Source: Limnobaculum zhutongyuii
GTDB taxonomy: Bacteria; Pseudomonadota; Gammaproteobacteria; Enterobacterales; Enterobacteriaceae
Reading direction: 5' to 3'
NCBI RefSeq assembly: GCF_004295645.1
Contig: NZ_CP034752.1
Coordinates: 4,310,001-4,374,000 of the forward strand
DNA length: 64,000 nucleotides
In this document: in pieces, positions 27,608 to 36,721 of the stretch
How positions within the stretch are numbered: the stretch's first letter is position 1
How the letters are laid out: each line of letters opens with the position of its first letter
Notes under the pieces: model-generated
Databases searched by the model: none
Told to the model about the DNA's origin: nothing
The model's input: the letters and a program-made list of their open reading frames with translations, nothing else
Translations under genes and position numbers: made by a program

Positions 27608-28572
27608 TGAGGGTTCTGATAGTTAAAACTTCTTCCATGGGGGATGTTTTACATACTCTGCCAGCTCTCACTGATGCACAAAATGCGATCCCAAATATTC
27701 AGTTTGACTGGGTGGTTGAAGAGGGATTCGCACAGATTCCAGGCTGGCATAGCGCAGTTGACCAGGTTATTCCCGTAGCCATACGCCGCTGGAGAAAATC
27801 CTGGTTTAGTGCAGATACTCGTAAGGAAAGAGCTGAATTCATTGCTCAATTGCAACGACGCCATTACGACGCAGTCATTGATGCACAAGGGCTAATCAAA
27901 AGCGCCTTTCTGATTACTCGCAAAGCTAAAGGTATCAAACACGGGCAAGACCGCCATAGTGCCAGAGAACCTCTGGCCAGTTGGTTCTACGATGTAAAAC
28001 ACCCGATAGCTAAAAATCAGCATGCCGTTGAACGAACCCGACAGTTGTTTGCCCTCAGCCTTGGTTACTCAATACCAGACAACAAAGGTGATTATGGTAT
28101 TGCCCGGCGTTTTCTGGCAACTCCTCCTGCAGATGCTAATCGTTATCTGGTTTTTCTTCATGCCACAACCCGCGACGATAAACACTGGCCCGAGCAGCAT
28201 TGGCGCGAGTTGATTGCCCTTACCGCAGACTCTGGGTTTAAAATTAAGCTCCCCTGGGGGGCTCCTCATGAGCAGGAAAGAGCAAAACGTTTAGCGAAAG
28301 GCTTTCAACATGTTGAAGTTTTACCTAAACTACCCTTGGAAGAAATCGCAAATGTGTTGGCTGGAGCGAAAGCCGTTGTTTCTGTAGATACCGGACTGAG
28401 TCATCTTACTGCTGCACTGGACCGCCCCAACATAACCCTGTATGGACCAACAGATCCAGGGTTGATTGGGGGATATGGAAAAAATCAGAGTGAACTATGC
28501 GCCTCTGATAAAAATTTATTATCGCTGACGGCATCTTCAGTACAAGAAAAACTAAAAAGGTTTATGGGATGA
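27607..28572 (+). CDS. waaC: ADP-heptose:LPS heptosyltransferase I
   Basis: WaaC (RfaC) attaches the first heptose to Kdo2-lipid A. The 321-residue GT9 protein starts MRVLIVKTSSMGDVLHTLPAL (catalytic Asp near residue 13), carries DAQGLIKSA and HATTRDDKHWPE, and ends with VDTGLSHLTAAL-RPNITLYGPTDP, the donor-binding loop. Its stop overlaps the start of the next glycosyltransferase (ATGA), so the conserved heptose genes and the variable core genes form one transcription unit. Confidence 0.97.
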   Translation: MRVLIVKTSSMGDVLHTLPALTDAQNAIPNIQFDWVVEEGFAQIPGWHSAVDQVIPVAIRRWRKSWFSADTRKERAEFIAQLQRRHYDAVIDAQGLIKSAFLITRKAKGIKHGQDRHSAREPLASWFYDVKHPIAKNQHAVERTRQLFALSLGYSIPDNKGDYGIARRFLATPPADANRYLVFLHATTRDDKHWPEQHWRELIALTADSGFKIKLPWGAPHEQERAKRLAKGFQHVEVLPKLPLEEIANVLAGAKAVVSVDTGLSHLTAALDRPNITLYGPTDPGLIGGYGKNQSELCASDKNLLSLTASSVQEKLKRFMG

Positions 28573-29750
28573 AAACACTACATGTTATCAACTTAGGTAA
28601 AATGGGTGGTGTCGAGCGACTTTTTATTGAGTATATCAACAGCGACAATGCGAAAGATGACGAAATTCTCTGCATCGGTGACCACATTGGCGAAGAGATA
28701 TTTACTCAGTTAAAAAATAGAAATATCAATTTTGCTAATCGGATCTCTTCGGGTTTTTCCGGTTCAAAGCTGAAGTACCCTTCATTTATCAGAAAATACA
28801 TTCTGAAAAGAAAAATTGAACAAGCAAATGCCGATCTGGTTATTGTCTGGGATCTGGTTCCCAGCCTGCCTGGTAAGCCATCAAAAGGTAAGATGGTTTA
28901 CTATGATCACGGTTGTTCATGGCGATACAAACATAATGAAAAAACATTGCGCTTCTTTTCTATGTTAAGCGGCTGCATATCTGCCTCTCATGCCTCTAAA
29001 CGTGTTTTACAACTAAGATTCAATTTACCTTGCCCAATAGATGTTGTCGTAGACCGAATTTTACCCCCAAAAAATATCGACCATAACTCAAAAACAATGG
29101 GTGAATGTATCCATATTGGTACCGCCTCACGATTAGTTGGTCTTAAGGGAGTGAGCGTATCGATTCTGATGATAGCAGAGCTTGTTAAGCGCGGTATGAA
29201 CGTAAAATTTCATATTGCAGGAAAAGGTCCTGAAGAACAAAATCTGAAAAATTTAGTATCCCGACTGGGATTGGATAACCACATTGAGTTTTTGGGTTTT
29301 AAGCAGGATCTTTCAGATTTTTTTAACCATATTCATATCTATATGAGTACGCCAGTGACTGAACCATTCGGCTTATCCTGTATGGAGGCACTGTATTATG
29401 GCGTTCCGGTTGTGTTCCCGATGATCGATGGACAACCTGAAGTGATTAAACATGGTTACTGTGGTACCGGGTTAATTCCTTGCATTACACCGCAAACACA
29501 TTATGATCAAACGCAAATTAATGTCGATTTTCCTCATCAAATCTATGACCCAATAAATGATTGTTTATCTGATGCGCTTGTTTTATCACACATTGAATGC
29601 GCTGATGCCGTTGAAGACATAGTAAAAAACCATTATCAGGAATACCGAAATAATGCATTTCAGTATGTTCATGATAAATTTCAACACGATAAATTTAGAG
29701 AGGAATTAGATAATTCCCTGTTGTCTATAGCGAAAAATGAAAAAAATTGA
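28569..29750 (+). CDS. Family 4 glycosyltransferase of the LPS core locus
   Basis: This is a retaining GT-B glycosyltransferase probably extending the LPS core. The 393-residue product opens MKTLHVINLGKMGGVERLF, the glycine-rich acceptor loop of GT4 enzymes. The C-terminal half has IGTASRLVGLKGVSV, FHIAGKGPEEQNLKNLV (donor loop), and the signature EPFGLSCMEALYYGVPVVFP near 250-270. Base use is more AT-rich than in waaC just before it, suggesting a horizontally exchanged block (28.57-31.97 kb). The sugar and linkage are not readable. Confidence 0.78.
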   Translation: MKTLHVINLGKMGGVERLFIEYINSDNAKDDEILCIGDHIGEEIFTQLKNRNINFANRISSGFSGSKLKYPSFIRKYILKRKIEQANADLVIVWDLVPSLPGKPSKGKMVYYDHGCSWRYKHNEKTLRFFSMLSGCISASHASKRVLQLRFNLPCPIDVVVDRILPPKNIDHNSKTMGECIHIGTASRLVGLKGVSVSILMIAELVKRGMNVKFHIAGKGPEEQNLKNLVSRLGLDNHIEFLGFKQDLSDFFNHIHIYMSTPVTEPFGLSCMEALYYGVPVVFPMIDGQPEVIKHGYCGTGLIPCITPQTHYDQTQINVDFPHQIYDPINDCLSDALVLSHIECADAVEDIVKNHYQEYRNNAFQYVHDKFQHDKFREELDNSLLSIAKNEKN

Positions 29751-30993
29751 CATAAAAATCAGTAAATTGAACAACATTGCTACATTCATTATTGCTATTG
29801 GCTGTTTATTGTCGTTATTGATGATCCCATTGGATATTCCTGTCGGCCGCAAAATTTTCTATGCGTGCGGCTATTTATCCATCATTGGCGTACTGGTCAA
29901 ATGGATCTATATTAAGCATTCATTTAAGAAACAGGACCTGCTGGTAGCATCGAGCCTTTTATTGTTTGGGCTGGTAAATATATTGTGGGTAGTGATTTTT
30001 AAGCCAGCGGAAAATTATAGCCCAATATATTCTGTATTTATGAATATCGGTAAACTATTAATCTTATCTTCATTTTTGTATTTATTTATTTCAGATAGCA
30101 AACAAAAAAACAATATTATTATTAGCGCAGTGATAATAATTTCTCTTGTAATGGATGCCTGTGTCTACTACCAACATTTTAAACTGGGCTATATAAGAGC
30201 AGATCTGGGTACAGAAAAAGCAACTATTGCTGCCTATATTATCAGTCTAATTAGTTCATTAGGTTTGTCTGCTGCTCTGGAAATAAAACACAAACTAAAG
30301 TTTTACTTGTCTTTCCTCCTGTTTATGATGGGATTTTCTGCTATTATATTGACTCAAACCAGAGCCGCTATTCTATTTTTTCCATTAATTTCATTATTTA
30401 GCATAGCAATTAATAAAAATATATCTAAAGCAGCGATCATGAAAGCCATTGGGGTTTTTATTGTTATCATTATAGCATTTGGATTTATCTTTAAAGATAA
30501 GTTAACTAGCCGTTATCATGATATAACTAACGATTGGTCTCAATATCAAAAAAGTAACAGTGATACCTCTATTGGAGCAAGATTTGCAATGGCAATTGTT
30601 GGCCTGAAGTCAGGAATTGATTCACCATTAGGGCAATCTGCAGAAGACAGAGCTGAAAGAGTCATGAAAATAGTTACATTAGATCAAACGCTTTTTGGTG
30701 CAAATCAGTATGTAAATATTCATCTACATAATGAAGTCATTGATAACTTCTCTCTAAAAGGGATATTGGGAGTAGCTCTTTTACTATTTATTTATATATC
30801 TATAATATATAAATCTATACGCCCAGAATTAAATATCCTGGCATTAGGCATAATATTTAACACAATCGTTTATGGAATCAGCGACGTTCTATTCTTCAGT
30901 AAGGAATTTACTGCAACATTTATCTTATGCCTTGTCATTAGCATATTGATCAATAACTCTAAAGATAATATCGTTAATCATGAAAAAGAATAA
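29737..30993 (+). CDS. waaL: WaaL-type O-antigen ligase
   Basis: This is a multi-pass inner-membrane ligase that joins undecaprenyl-linked O-antigen to lipid A-core on the periplasmic face. The 418 residues contain about eleven or twelve hydrophobic segments. The large periplasmic loop ends in the ligase signature HN-x9-G-xx-G (HNEVIDNFSLKGILG, near residue 330), and LTQTRAAILFF carries the conserved Arg of the Wzy_C/WaaL region. It overlaps both neighbours by 14 bases. Coding is AT-rich. A polymerase (Wzy) is less likely, because the gene sits within the core locus. Confidence 0.82.
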   Translation: MKKIDIKISKLNNIATFIIAIGCLLSLLMIPLDIPVGRKIFYACGYLSIIGVLVKWIYIKHSFKKQDLLVASSLLLFGLVNILWVVIFKPAENYSPIYSVFMNIGKLLILSSFLYLFISDSKQKNNIIISAVIIISLVMDACVYYQHFKLGYIRADLGTEKATIAAYIISLISSLGLSAALEIKHKLKFYLSFLLFMMGFSAIILTQTRAAILFFPLISLFSIAINKNISKAAIMKAIGVFIVIIIAFGFIFKDKLTSRYHDITNDWSQYQKSNSDTSIGARFAMAIVGLKSGIDSPLGQSAEDRAERVMKIVTLDQTLFGANQYVNIHLHNEVIDNFSLKGILGVALLLFIYISIIYKSIRPELNILALGIIFNTIVYGISDVLFFSKEFTATFILCLVISILINNSKDNIVNHEKE

Positions 30994-31969
30994 CTTTATA
31001 CTTAGCGTCATAATTCCTTGCTATAACAGCGAGGAATTCATTACTCAGTGTCTTTTATCTATTACTGAGCAAACTCCTGCGGATAAAGTTCAAATCATTA
31101 TTATTAATGATGGTTCCAAAGACCAGTCCGATGGTGTTATTAAAGATTTTCTTTCTTCATATAATAATCAGAACATTATATATCAATACCGAAGCAATGC
31201 CGGGGTATCCGCAGCCAGAAACGCCGGACTGGATCTTGCTGAAGGTAATTACATTACTTTTATCGACTCTGACGACCTGCTAAGAAATAACTATTGGTCC
31301 GTGATTGAGCCACTGATTCTTTCTGAGCAATACGACTTGATTGATTTTAAATACGATCGTTTTTATCAGAATAATAACGATGAGATTAAGATTTTATCTC
31401 ATCCTAACTCATACCAAAGCACCTCTGAATATAATCTGGCGCAAACTTTCAAAACGTCGGCCTGGCACGTCTGGACCAGAGTGATTAAAAGAGAGCTGGC
31501 AACGGCAGAGTATTTTGAAGTAGGAAAGCGTTATGAAGATATGCTGTATACCCCTTATCTGTATCTAAAGGCCCAAAAGATACTGCATTTAGATCACTCG
31601 CTTTATTTATACAGAGATAATCCTAATAGTATTACCCGCAATATCAGGGCAGAAGATATACAAGATATCTCTCTTTCCGTAAAGAAAATGGTCCGCTATA
31701 TCAAAGAGACTCATCAGGAAAATGACGAACAGTTGAAAGAATTAACCACCTATATGATCGTTAATTTTATTCAGGAAGTTCGTAAGATGTATAAAAAAAT
31801 ATACGGTTATTACAACTATAACGACACAACCATTGAGGAGATCAAAGAGTTTCTGTCATATTGTGACAGAAAGCATATTAGTCTTCGAACCTATCTGCGT
31901 ATGAGATTTCCTCAGGTAGACAGAATACTCTCGCGCTTAAGATACAAACGATGTAAACCCTCAAAATAA
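30980..31969 (+). CDS. Family 2 glycosyltransferase of the LPS core locus
   Basis: This is a GT-A type inverting glycosyltransferase. The 329 residues start with the classic LSVIIPCYNSEEFITQCLLSI, then IIINDGSKDQS (residues about 40-50), GVSAARNAGLDLAEGNYITFIDSDD with the metal-binding DSDD near residue 95, and RYEDMLYTPYLYLKAQ as the ED catalytic region. Its C-terminus is basic, as expected for membrane-associated LPS enzymes. It is the last gene of the AT-rich hldD-direction block. The sugar is unknown. Confidence 0.78.
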   Translation: MKKNNFILSVIIPCYNSEEFITQCLLSITEQTPADKVQIIIINDGSKDQSDGVIKDFLSSYNNQNIIYQYRSNAGVSAARNAGLDLAEGNYITFIDSDDLLRNNYWSVIEPLILSEQYDLIDFKYDRFYQNNNDEIKILSHPNSYQSTSEYNLAQTFKTSAWHVWTRVIKRELATAEYFEVGKRYEDMLYTPYLYLKAQKILHLDHSLYLYRDNPNSITRNIRAEDIQDISLSVKKMVRYIKETHQENDEQLKELTTYMIVNFIQEVRKMYKKIYGYYNYNDTTIEEIKEFLSYCDRKHISLRTYLRMRFPQVDRILSRLRYKRCKPSK

Positions 31970-32002
31970 TCAGGCTAAATATCTTATGCCCTGATCATAA
32001 TG

Positions 32003-32971
32003 CTAGTTTTTAGCTTGAACTTCAGACTGATAAAACTCCGCCATTGTCATTCCCTGAGTACGTTCACTCAACCATACAAATAACTCTTCAAGATCGCGAT
32101 ATAATTGTTCTATTGAAGCTTCATCTTTAAACGTTGGGCTTCCTCCCGGCATAAACTCTGAAGAATGGAGCATAAATTCCACATAATTTTTGCCTTCGTT
32201 CAGACATTGCTGAGCTACGTGCTTCATTTCTTGGACATTATTGCCTTTTGGGCGAAGCCAGCGGGTTGACGGTGGACGTTTTTTACCGCGCAAACCATCA
32301 TAAAATTGCTTAAAGGAGTTTTGCAATGAACCATATTTTAAACGTGTACTCATCGGAACCTGCAGCAAACTCGAGGTACCAGGTTTAGAAATATCGCTCA
32401 GATCCATAAAGTAAGCGCTATCAGGGAATTGACTGTAGTTTGTTCCGCCCTCAGCGTGTGGATTCCCCTTTACCGAACTCCAGTCAACATAAGGAGTAAC
32501 AGAGCAATCAACCTGATAGCCAAACTCATGTAATAACTGAGCATATTGTTCATTAAAAACCCAACGCCCCGCACGATGGCTTACCATCTTAGTACTGAAG
32601 GTATCTTCTAATAATTTAGTCATAGCGATCACTTTCTCGCGCATAACCTTTTCAGGATACTCAATCAGGTAAGGCTTATAACGATCGTCATCATCAGTCA
32701 AAGCGTAAAGAGGAGGACTATTCCAGGCATGCAGATGCATACCAACTTCCCCTTGTTTACTCGCAATAACCTCTTTGGCAAAAGCAATATAATTGGGTGA
32801 AACTGCCATTTCATAGTTTGTAAGGTAAGTCGGTTTAAAACCATATTTCTCACACAATTGCTGAAAGCGCTCCAAATAGTTAGCGTTGTGAGTAGAAATA
32901 TTCCTGGTATTAACCCAAAGATTATCGCCTTCAGTATCAATAGAAATCAGGAAAGCAGGTTTCTGTACCAT
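32003..32971 (-). CDS. NodB-like polysaccharide deacetylase family protein, WabN candidate
   Basis: This is the only minus-strand gene in the LPS locus. The 322 residues have the deacetylase strands FLISIDTEGDNLW (Asp-Glu pair), EVGMHLHAW (HxH metal motif near residue 78), VSHRAGRWVF and FMLHSSEFMPGG. No signal peptide is present, so it acts in the cytosol. In Klebsiella and Serratia the cytosolic deacetylase WabN removes the acetyl group from a core GlcNAc added by WabH. WabG- and WabH-like genes follow directly, so the same step is the most likely role (inference). Confidence 0.65.
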   Translation of the reverse strand: MVQKPAFLISIDTEGDNLWVNTRNISTHNANYLERFQQLCEKYGFKPTYLTNYEMAVSPNYIAFAKEVIASKQGEVGMHLHAWNSPPLYALTDDDDRYKPYLIEYPEKVMREKVIAMTKLLEDTFSTKMVSHRAGRWVFNEQYAQLLHEFGYQVDCSVTPYVDWSSVKGNPHAEGGTNYSQFPDSAYFMDLSDISKPGTSSLLQVPMSTRLKYGSLQNSFKQFYDGLRGKKRPPSTRWLRPKGNNVQEMKHVAQQCLNEGKNYVEFMLHSSEFMPGGSPTFKDEASIEQLYRDLEELFVWLSERTQGMTMAEFYQSEVQAKN

Positions 32972-33157
32972 ATAACAAACGTCTTCTCTTCTATGCTCTG
33001 GATAAACTAATGCTACTCACTCTGGCCAGCGGGTGCAAATGAAGTCTGCTCCATCACTAAATTTTACTCATATCGACTAACACGATCGATCGCTAAAGTG
33101 ATGTTATACTGACGCGATTGATGACCCTAAGTCCTCTTTTTCGCAAGGAATACCGGT

Positions 33158-34288
33158 ATGAACCCAATCCGTCTTGCTATCGTCCGGCAAAAATACCGTC
33201 CGGATGGCGGCGCTGAACGCTTTATCTCCCGAGCACTGGAAGCGTTAAAAGATCATAACCTTTCACTGAATGTTATTACGCGGGAATGGCAAGGCGAACA
33301 AAATCCTGACTGGCATATTTTTCACTGTAATCCAACCAAATGGGGAAGGATCAGCAGAGAAAAAGGGTTTGCTCAGGCTGCGCGACAAATTTGGCAGAAA
33401 GAACATTTCGATTTAGTTCAAAGTCATGAACGTATTCCGGGCTGTGATATTTACCGGGCAGGAGATGGGGTCCATCAACGCTGGCTACAGCAACGAGCCA
33501 GAATACTGCCAGCCTGGCGTCAAAAACTCCTGTTTAATGACCGTTATCATCGCTATGTTATGAATGCAGAGAAAGAGATGTATTCTGCACCAGAATTGCG
33601 AGCCGTTATCTGTAATGCAAACATGATTAAACAAGAGATCATGGAAGATTTTGGCGTACCTGAAGATAAAATTAACGTTATCTATAACGCTATTGATAGC
33701 CAGCGCTTTATTCCTGTAGATGAACAACAAAGACACCAAATCCGCACCCAGTTAAATATCGACGCCAATGTCTCCTGTCTGATTTATGTCGGTTCCGGCT
33801 TTGAACGTAAGGGATTAGAAGCGGCTATCAGGGCAATTACCCCTACTCAACGTCACCTGATGGTTGTCGGCAAAGACAAAGAAGAAAAGCGCTATAAACA
33901 TCTGGCAGCCAGCTTAGGCTGCCAAAATCGCGTGCATTTTGTTGGTGTACAAAATAACGTATTACCCTATTACCAGATTGCTGATGGCTTACTGTTACCG
34001 TCATTATACGATCCATTTCCTAACGTTATTTTAGAAGCTATGGCTTGTGGATTACCTGTTATCACCAGTAATACCTGCGGTGGTGCAGAATTCATTGAGT
34101 CCGGAATCAATGGCTTTGTTTGCGATGCCTTGGATATTAATGCCTTAACAACGTCAATTAACCAACTGCCGCAACATGCATTAGGCTCTTCAATGGGGCT
34201 GGCAGCCAGAGAAAGAGTCTTGCATCAGAATGCCAGCCTGCTTTCACAGCAATTAGTGAGTCTGTATCAACGCCTGATGAGTAACTAA
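33158..34288 (+). CDS. wabG: Family 4 glycosyltransferase resembling WabG (core GalA transferase)
   Basis: In Klebsiella WabG adds galacturonic acid to the second heptose of the core. The 376-residue product starts MNPIRLAIVRQKYRPDGGAERF (GT4 acceptor loop), has QSHERIPGCDIYRAGDGVHQRW, the donor loop YVGSGFERKGLEAAI and MVVGKDKEEKRYKHLA, and the signature DPFPNVILEAMACGLPVITS. This matches what I remember of WabG better than E. coli WaaG, its distant homologue. A TATACT at 33105-33110 is a plausible -10 for a separate transcript starting here. Confidence 0.68.
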   Translation: MNPIRLAIVRQKYRPDGGAERFISRALEALKDHNLSLNVITREWQGEQNPDWHIFHCNPTKWGRISREKGFAQAARQIWQKEHFDLVQSHERIPGCDIYRAGDGVHQRWLQQRARILPAWRQKLLFNDRYHRYVMNAEKEMYSAPELRAVICNANMIKQEIMEDFGVPEDKINVIYNAIDSQRFIPVDEQQRHQIRTQLNIDANVSCLIYVGSGFERKGLEAAIRAITPTQRHLMVVGKDKEEKRYKHLAASLGCQNRVHFVGVQNNVLPYYQIADGLLLPSLYDPFPNVILEAMACGLPVITSNTCGGAEFIESGINGFVCDALDINALTTSINQLPQHALGSSMGLAARERVLHQNASLLSQQLVSLYQRLMSN

Positions 34289-35386
34289 ATGAGAATTCTA
34301 TTTATTATTGATGGACTTCCCGGCGGCGGCGCCGAAAAAGTGGTACTGACGCTGGCCGAAGGGATAAAAAATTTGGGGCACCAGGTTTCATTAATCTCTC
34401 TGCGTGATGTCTGTGATTACCCTATTCCGGCAGGAATTGAATATACGGTGCTATCTGACGATTCTCGTGTTTTCTGGCGAAAACTAACCGAAATTAATCG
34501 CCGTGCCAGACAGCTGGATCAAGAAATTATCAATCGTCAAAACGGTGATGGTCAATTCGATCTGGTATTTTCTAACTTGCATAAAACGGACCGCATTGTC
34601 AGCCAGTGCCGAAGCCTCAACTGGTCAAAAGTCTGGTTTTGTATTCATGGCGTCTTTTCTACTTCCTATTTGGGAAACAAGCAGGGTTTCAGCCATTGGC
34701 TGAAAAAACAAAAAATCAGCCGGGTTTACCAACATAAAAATATTGTTGGAGTTTCTCAGGCAGCGCTCAACGATCTGATTCAACAATTTGATATTACTAC
34801 GAAAAAAACGGCCCATATTGCCAACCCATTTGATATTGATATGATCCGTTCCCTTGCTTCAGAGCCTTGTGAACTGGCCGGAACCGATTATTTGATTCAC
34901 GTTGGTCGTTTACATCCCAATAAACGTCATGACCGTCTGCTAAAAGCCTATGCTAAAACCCAGCTTTCTTATCCTTTAGTATTAATTGGTAAAGGCAGTA
35001 ATGAATATACTGAAAAACTGAAGAATCTGACAAAAGAGCTCAATATTGAGAATAGAGTGAGATTTATGGGTTTTTGTTCTAACCCGTACCCCTATATCAA
35101 ACATGCTAAAACACTGATATTGAGTTCAGACAGCGAAGGCTTTGGCAATGTGTTGGTTGAGGCTCTCATCTGCAACACTCCGGTCGTTAGCACTAACTGC
35201 CCTGGGGGGCCCGCAAGTATACTCACGGGTAATTTAGCGGTTGGTCTGTCTGAATTAAATGAAGATGATTTGGCAAAAAAGATCATTTTAGTTACGAATC
35301 AGCCACCAACAATAGAAGAAAAACCACTTCTGGACTATGGTATTATTCCAACCAGTTCAAAGTACCTCGCTCTCGCGAACGATTAA
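34289..35386 (+). CDS. wabH: Family 4 glycosyltransferase resembling WabH (core GlcNAc transferase)
   Basis: In Klebsiella WabH transfers GlcNAc to the core GalA residue. The 365 residues begin MRILFIIDGLPGGGAEKVVL directly at the wabG stop, with no gap. GT4 features are LIHVGRLHPNKRHDRLLKAYA, VLIGKGSNEYTEKL and SSDSEGFGNVLVEALICNTPVVSTNCPGGP. Together with the upstream deacetylase-like gene this would yield GlcN in the outer core. The assignment rests on motif order and context. Confidence 0.65.
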   Translation: MRILFIIDGLPGGGAEKVVLTLAEGIKNLGHQVSLISLRDVCDYPIPAGIEYTVLSDDSRVFWRKLTEINRRARQLDQEIINRQNGDGQFDLVFSNLHKTDRIVSQCRSLNWSKVWFCIHGVFSTSYLGNKQGFSHWLKKQKISRVYQHKNIVGVSQAALNDLIQQFDITTKKTAHIANPFDIDMIRSLASEPCELAGTDYLIHVGRLHPNKRHDRLLKAYAKTQLSYPLVLIGKGSNEYTEKLKNLTKELNIENRVRFMGFCSNPYPYIKHAKTLILSSDSEGFGNVLVEALICNTPVVSTNCPGGPASILTGNLAVGLSELNEDDLAKKIILVTNQPPTIEEKPLLDYGIIPTSSKYLALAND

Positions 35387-35440
35387 TTAGTTTAAAATAT
35401 TACCGGACGCCATCTGACGTCCGGTAATTGTGGATATATT

Positions 35441-36718
35441 ATGTTGCGGTTGATTTACTCATTTCTGCTGTACTTACTACAACCTCTGATATGGCTTCGC
35501 TTGTTTCTGCGTGGCCGTAAAGCACCAGCCTATAAAAAACGCTGGGCAGAACGATATGGATTTTGCAAAGGTAAAGTTAAACCTGATGGCATCATGCTGC
35601 ATTCTGTTTCCGTGGGTGAAACATTAACGGCCATCCCTCTGGTCAGAGCATTACGTTACCGTTACCCAACATTGCCGATTACCGTAACCACCATGACACC
35701 AACGGGCTCAGAGCGGGTCTTGTCCGCATTTGGCGATGACGTTCATCATGTTTACCTGCCTTATGATTTACCGGGTTCAGTGAACCGCTTTCTGAATCAG
35801 GTCAGGCCCAAGTTAGTTATCATCATGGAAACCGAACTTTGGCCAAATTTAATCCATCAGTTAAATAAACGTCACGTTCCCTTGGTTATTGCCAATGCTC
35901 GCCTGTCAGAACGCTCTGCTAATGGTTATAGTAAGCTGGGTAGTACCATACGAACCATGCTGCAAAAAATTACGCTAATCGCCGCACAGAATCAGGAAGA
36001 TGGTGAACGATTCATTCAACTGGGTTTGAAACGTTCGCATCTGGCGGTAACCGGTAGCCTTAAGTTTGATATTTCCGTTACCCCAGAACTTTCCGCCAGA
36101 GCGTTAAGTTTAAGACGCCAATGGGCCCCCCATCGCCCTGTATGGATTGCGGCCAGTACTCATGATGGAGAAGAAGGTATTTTGCTGGCAGCCCATGCCA
36201 ACCTTCTCAAACGCTTTCCCGACCTATTACTGATTTTAGTTCCCCGTCATCCGGAACGCTTCCCGATTGCTCAACAGCTAACGTCGCAGGCTGGACTGAA
36301 GTTTATTACCCGTAGCAGTGGCGATGTGCCGACAGCGGATACGCAGGTAGTCATAGGTGATACTATGGGAGAACTCATGTTGCTGTATGGTATTGCTGAC
36401 CTGGCTTTTGTTGGTGGTAGTCTGGTGGAGCGTGGCGGTCACAACCCTCTGGAACCTGCTGCCCACGGTATTCCGGTATTGATGGGGCCACATATTTTCA
36501 ACTTTAAAGATATCTGTAACAAACTGGAACAAGCCGAAGGTCTGATAACGATTAAAGATGCAGACACTTTAGTTGACGCTATTGAGCCGCTGCTGACAGA
36601 TGAAGAGTACCGTAGCTATCGCGGACAAAGAGCCGTTAATGTACTGTTGCAAAATCAGGGGGCGCTGGAAAAACTCCTGACGCTTTTAGAACCCTATTTA
36701 CCAGCCCGGAGCCATTAA
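35441..36718 (+). CDS. waaA: 3-deoxy-D-manno-octulosonic acid transferase
   Basis: WaaA (KdtA) adds two Kdo residues to lipid IVA, the essential first step of core assembly. The 425-residue protein, same length as E. coli, has an N-terminal membrane anchor (residues about 4-22), the RGRKAPAYKKRWAERYGF basic segment, HSVSVGETLTAIPL with the catalytic Glu near residue 60, METELWPNL, STHDGEEG and the donor site FVGGSLVERGGHNPLEPAA. It starts 54 bases after wabH. Confidence 0.97.
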   Translation: MLRLIYSFLLYLLQPLIWLRLFLRGRKAPAYKKRWAERYGFCKGKVKPDGIMLHSVSVGETLTAIPLVRALRYRYPTLPITVTTMTPTGSERVLSAFGDDVHHVYLPYDLPGSVNRFLNQVRPKLVIIMETELWPNLIHQLNKRHVPLVIANARLSERSANGYSKLGSTIRTMLQKITLIAAQNQEDGERFIQLGLKRSHLAVTGSLKFDISVTPELSARALSLRRQWAPHRPVWIAASTHDGEEGILLAAHANLLKRFPDLLLILVPRHPERFPIAQQLTSQAGLKFITRSSGDVPTADTQVVIGDTMGELMLLYGIADLAFVGGSLVERGGHNPLEPAAHGIPVLMGPHIFNFKDICNKLEQAEGLITIKDADTLVDAIEPLLTDEEYRSYRGQRAVNVLLQNQGALEKLLTLLEPYLPARSH

Positions 36719-36721
36719 CTC

